This document shows, piece by piece, positions 7,648-8,571 of a stretch of DNA of 8,571 nucleotides. The position numbers were made by a program, and so were the translations under genes. The number at the start of each line of letters is the position of its first letter. Positions within the stretch are counted from its first letter, which is position 1. Where the stretch lies: positions 1 to 8,571 of the forward strand of contig CADBNA010000325.1 in assembly GCA_902795835.1 (NCBI GenBank). The letters are read 5' to 3'. Below the pieces are notes generated by a model. That model was not told the DNA's origin, did not search any database, and saw only the letters and a program-made list of their open reading frames with translations. The stretch comes from an uncultured Lachnospiraceae bacterium. GTDB lineage: Bacteria; Bacillota_A; Clostridia; Lachnospirales; Lachnospiraceae.

Positions 7648-7669
7648 TTCACAAAAAAAACTTTGTGAA
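7648..7669 (+). repeat. Inverted repeat upstream of the rpmJ promoter
   Basis: TTCACAAA (7648-7655) and TTTGTGAA (7662-7669) form a perfect 8-bp inverted repeat around AAAAAC. It lies 20 nt after the infA stop and 7 nt before the -35 box of the rpmJ promoter. In DNA it could be an operator or an A-rich upstream element; in RNA it could be a stability hairpin at the end of the infA mRNA. The half-sites are in the opposite order to the Rex consensus (TTGTGAA-n4-TTCACAA). Confidence 0.6.
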
Positions 7670-7676
7670 AATTTAC

Positions 7677-7705
7677 TTGCATTTCATAGCGCACGGTGAT
7701 ACAAT
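7677..7705 (+). promoter_or_regulatory. Promoter for rpmJ-rpsM unit, inside a terminator
   Basis: TTGCAT (7677-7682) and TACAAT (7700-7705, five of six) are separated by 17 bp, and TGA directly before the -10 gives an extended -10 element. The -35 box matches only three bases, which the extended -10 can offset. The -10 box lies within the 5' arm and loop of the terminator hairpin at 7688-7733, and the predicted start near 7712 falls at its apex. The resulting leader before rpmJ is about 104 nt. Confidence 0.7.
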
Positions 7706-7733
7706 GCTAGCTGTATCTCTGTGCGCTTTTTTT
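7688..7733 (+). terminator. Intrinsic terminator after infA
   Basis: AGCGCACGG (7688-7696) pairs with TCTGTGCGCT read back from 7727, and GATACA (7698-7703) pairs with TGTATC (7712-7717). The arms are 16 positions long with one T-T mismatch and one G-U pair, and the loop is ATGCTAGC. The 3' arm runs into seven Ts (7727-7733). This is a strong rho-independent terminator for the adk-infA transcript. Confidence 0.85.
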
Positions 7734-7815
7734 CGGACTAACCCACCGAAAAGGGCCAAAATACAGGCGATACGGACACTCGCAGGCTGTTCATTTATGA
7801 AAGGAGGATGCTCAC

Positions 7816-7929
7816 ATGAAGGTAAGATCTTCTGTAAAACCGATCTGTGATAAGTGCAAAGTCATTAAGAGAAAAGGCAGTATCCGCATCATTTGTGAGA
7901 ATCCAAAGCATAAACAGCGCCAGGGATGA
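7816..7929 (+). CDS. rpmJ: 50S ribosomal protein L36, zinc-binding type
   Basis: L36 is the smallest 50S protein. The 37-residue product is [20 protein letters not shown] followed by [17 protein letters not shown]. The zinc ligands C11, C14, C27 and H32 are all present, so this is the zinc-dependent form rather than the ligand-free paralogue. AAGGAGG at 7801-7807 lies 8 nt from the ATG. The gene is the first of a transcription unit started at about 7712 and is followed by an unusually long 277-nt spacer before rpsM. Its stop codon sits inside a short AGGGA-TGA-TCCCT inverted repeat (7922-7934). Confidence 0.97.
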   Translation: MKVRSSVKPICDKCKVIKRKGSIRIICENPKHKQRQG

Positions 7930-8206
7930 TCCCTCAACGATCCCTATTGCAGTTTATGCGAACTAATATTATAAAGTGAGACCTGACTGGCTGCGTCAGG
8001 ATGCCTCCGGCGGATCATACGCAGGAGCGTAAGATCCCTTATAATATTACTTAAAACTCTCATGTACGGCTGCCCTGCCGGATGTGGGAGAAAGGCCGTT
8101 CATCGTCGTGCGGCTGGATGCAGAAAGCATCCCATTTAAGCTAGTATCAAAATTGATCCGACATTCCAGGGACTTGTACGGATCGCAACAGAAGGAGGAA
8201 ATGCAC
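7930..8206 (+). promoter_or_regulatory. Candidate structured 5' leader of rpsM
   Basis: This 277-nt spacer has no supported gene. It can fold extensively. A perfect 11-bp helix, TAATATTATAA (7964-7974) with TTATAATATTA (8039-8049), encloses two hairpins: CCTGAC/GTCAGG (7982-7987, 7995-8000) and GGATC-A-TACGC/GCGTA-A-GATCC (8012-8022, 8027-8037). Downstream are CTCTCATGT-A-CGGC with GCCG-G-ATGTGGGAG (8057-8090), GGCCG/CGGCT (8094-8115), GGATGC/GCATCC (8116-8132) and GATCCGACA/TGT-A-CGGATC (8155-8184). The last ends 7 nt before the rpsM ribosome binding site. Proteobacteria control rpsM translation through S4 binding at this place, so an analogous role is inferred; the ligand is unknown. Confidence 0.65.
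8192..8198 (+). promoter_or_regulatory. rpsM ribosome binding site deciding the start
   Basis: AAGGAGG at 8192-8198 is 2 nt from an in-frame ATG at 8201 and 8 nt from ATG 8207. The second spacing is normal and gives the conserved N terminus [11 protein letters not shown], so 8207 is chosen. GGAGG (8194-8198) is complementary to CCTCC at 8004-8008 in the leader. Confidence 0.85.
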
Positions 8207-8571
8207 ATGGCTCGTATAGCTGGTGTAGATTTACCAAGAGACAAACGAGTAGAGATAGGTCTGACCTATATCTATGGCATTGGAAGAACTTCTTCCAATC
8301 GTATCCTTGCGCAGGCAGGCGTTAACCCGGACACCCGCGTCAGAGATCTGACCGATGAAGAGGTCAAGAAGATCGCGACCGTCATCGATGAGACCCAGAC
8401 CGTAGAAGGTGATCTCCGCCGTGAAACCGCTATGAACATCAAGCGTCTCCAGGAGATCGGCTGCTACCGCGGTATCCGTCATAGAAAAGGACTTCCGGTT
8501 CGCGGCCAGAAGACCAAGACGAACGCGAGAACCCGCAAGGGCCCGAGAAGGACTGTAGCAAACAAGAAGAA
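8207..8571 (+). CDS. rpsM: 30S ribosomal protein S13, 3' end cut by window
   Basis: S13 lies in the 30S head, contacts the P-site tRNA and forms bridges to the 50S. The 121 visible codons are nearly the whole protein (the family is about 120-123 residues). They run from [20 protein letters not shown], through [14 protein letters not shown] with its helix-two-turn-helix, to [20 protein letters not shown] and [17 protein letters not shown]. The basic C-terminal tail is the part that reaches the tRNA. No stop is reached before the edge at 8571. It is preceded by the long structured leader. In relatives rpsK, rpsD, rpoA and rplQ follow, which lie outside this window. Confidence 0.97.
   Translation, partial: MARIAGVDLPRDKRVEIGLTYIYGIGRTSSNRILAQAGVNPDTRVRDLTDEEVKKIATVIDETQTVEGDLRRETAMNIKRLQEIGCYRGIRHRKGLPVRGQKTKTNARTRKGPRRTVANKK

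Noticed and set aside
7648..7680. Rex-type redox operator before rpmJ
   Set aside because: The half-sites are in reverse order relative to the Rex consensus. The correctly ordered site starting at TTGTGAA 7663 has only a poor match in its second half.
7665..7850. 61-codon + strand open frame over the infA-rpmJ spacer
   Set aside because: It runs across the promoter and terminator and into rpmJ in another frame, and has no suitable ribosome binding site. It is not a plausible gene.
8040..8045. TATAAT as a -10 promoter box for rpsM
   Set aside because: No -35-like hexamer occurs 16-18 bp upstream. The bases belong to the 3' strand of the 11-bp leader helix.
8050..8100. Group II intron or other mobile element remnant in the rpmJ-rpsM spacer
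   Set aside because: The CATGTACGG string recalls intron ends, but there is no domain V with its catalytic triad, no GTGCG-like 5' end, no reverse transcriptase and no target-site duplication.

Overview
This window is a continuous stretch of the bacterial ribosomal-protein supercluster, all on the + strand. It runs from the tail of rpsQ through the spc operon (rplN, rplX, rplE, rpsN, rpsH, rplF, rplR, rpsE, rpmD, rplO, secY), then adk, map, a small KOW-domain gene, infA, rpmJ and an almost complete rpsM. The gene order, the zinc-type S14 and L36, the four-cysteine adenylate kinase lid, the KOW gene between map and infA, strong AGGAGG ribosome binding sites and roughly 50% GC point to a Clostridia-class Firmicute. 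The protein wording looks most like Lachnospiraceae; that family-level call is inference.

Layout. Positions 1-5471 hold rpsQ(end)-secY as one tightly packed transcription unit with mostly 11-22 nt spacers. The exception is a 78-nt rpsH-rplF spacer with a small hairpin. rplO and secY overlap by one base. A long hairpin with a T7 tail (5494-5565) then ends the unit, and a near-consensus promoter (5572-5600) starts adk-map-KOW-infA. map, the KOW gene and infA overlap one another. After infA, an inverted repeat is followed by a promoter whose -10 box lies inside the 5' arm of a second terminator hairpin (7677-7733). This starts the rpmJ-rpsM unit, which in relatives continues with rpsK, rpsD, rpoA and rplQ.

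The least ordinary part is the 277-nt rpmJ-rpsM spacer (7930-8206). It has no supported gene but can fold into a three-way junction closed by a perfect 11-bp helix, followed by four more hairpins. The last hairpin ends 7 nt before the rpsM Shine-Dalgarno. A CCTCC in the junction is complementary to that Shine-Dalgarno. This is a good candidate for a cis-regulatory leader controlling the alpha operon, by analogy with S4 control at rpsM in E. coli. The fold was found by eye and the ligand is unknown.

Functionally the window supplies both ribosomal subunits (S5, S8, S13, S14, S17; L5, L6, L14, L15, L18, L24, L30, L36), the SecY translocon core, nucleotide balance (Adk), N-terminal methionine removal (Map) and translation initiation (IF-1). 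I saw no mobile element, CRISPR array, tRNA, rRNA or broken gene.
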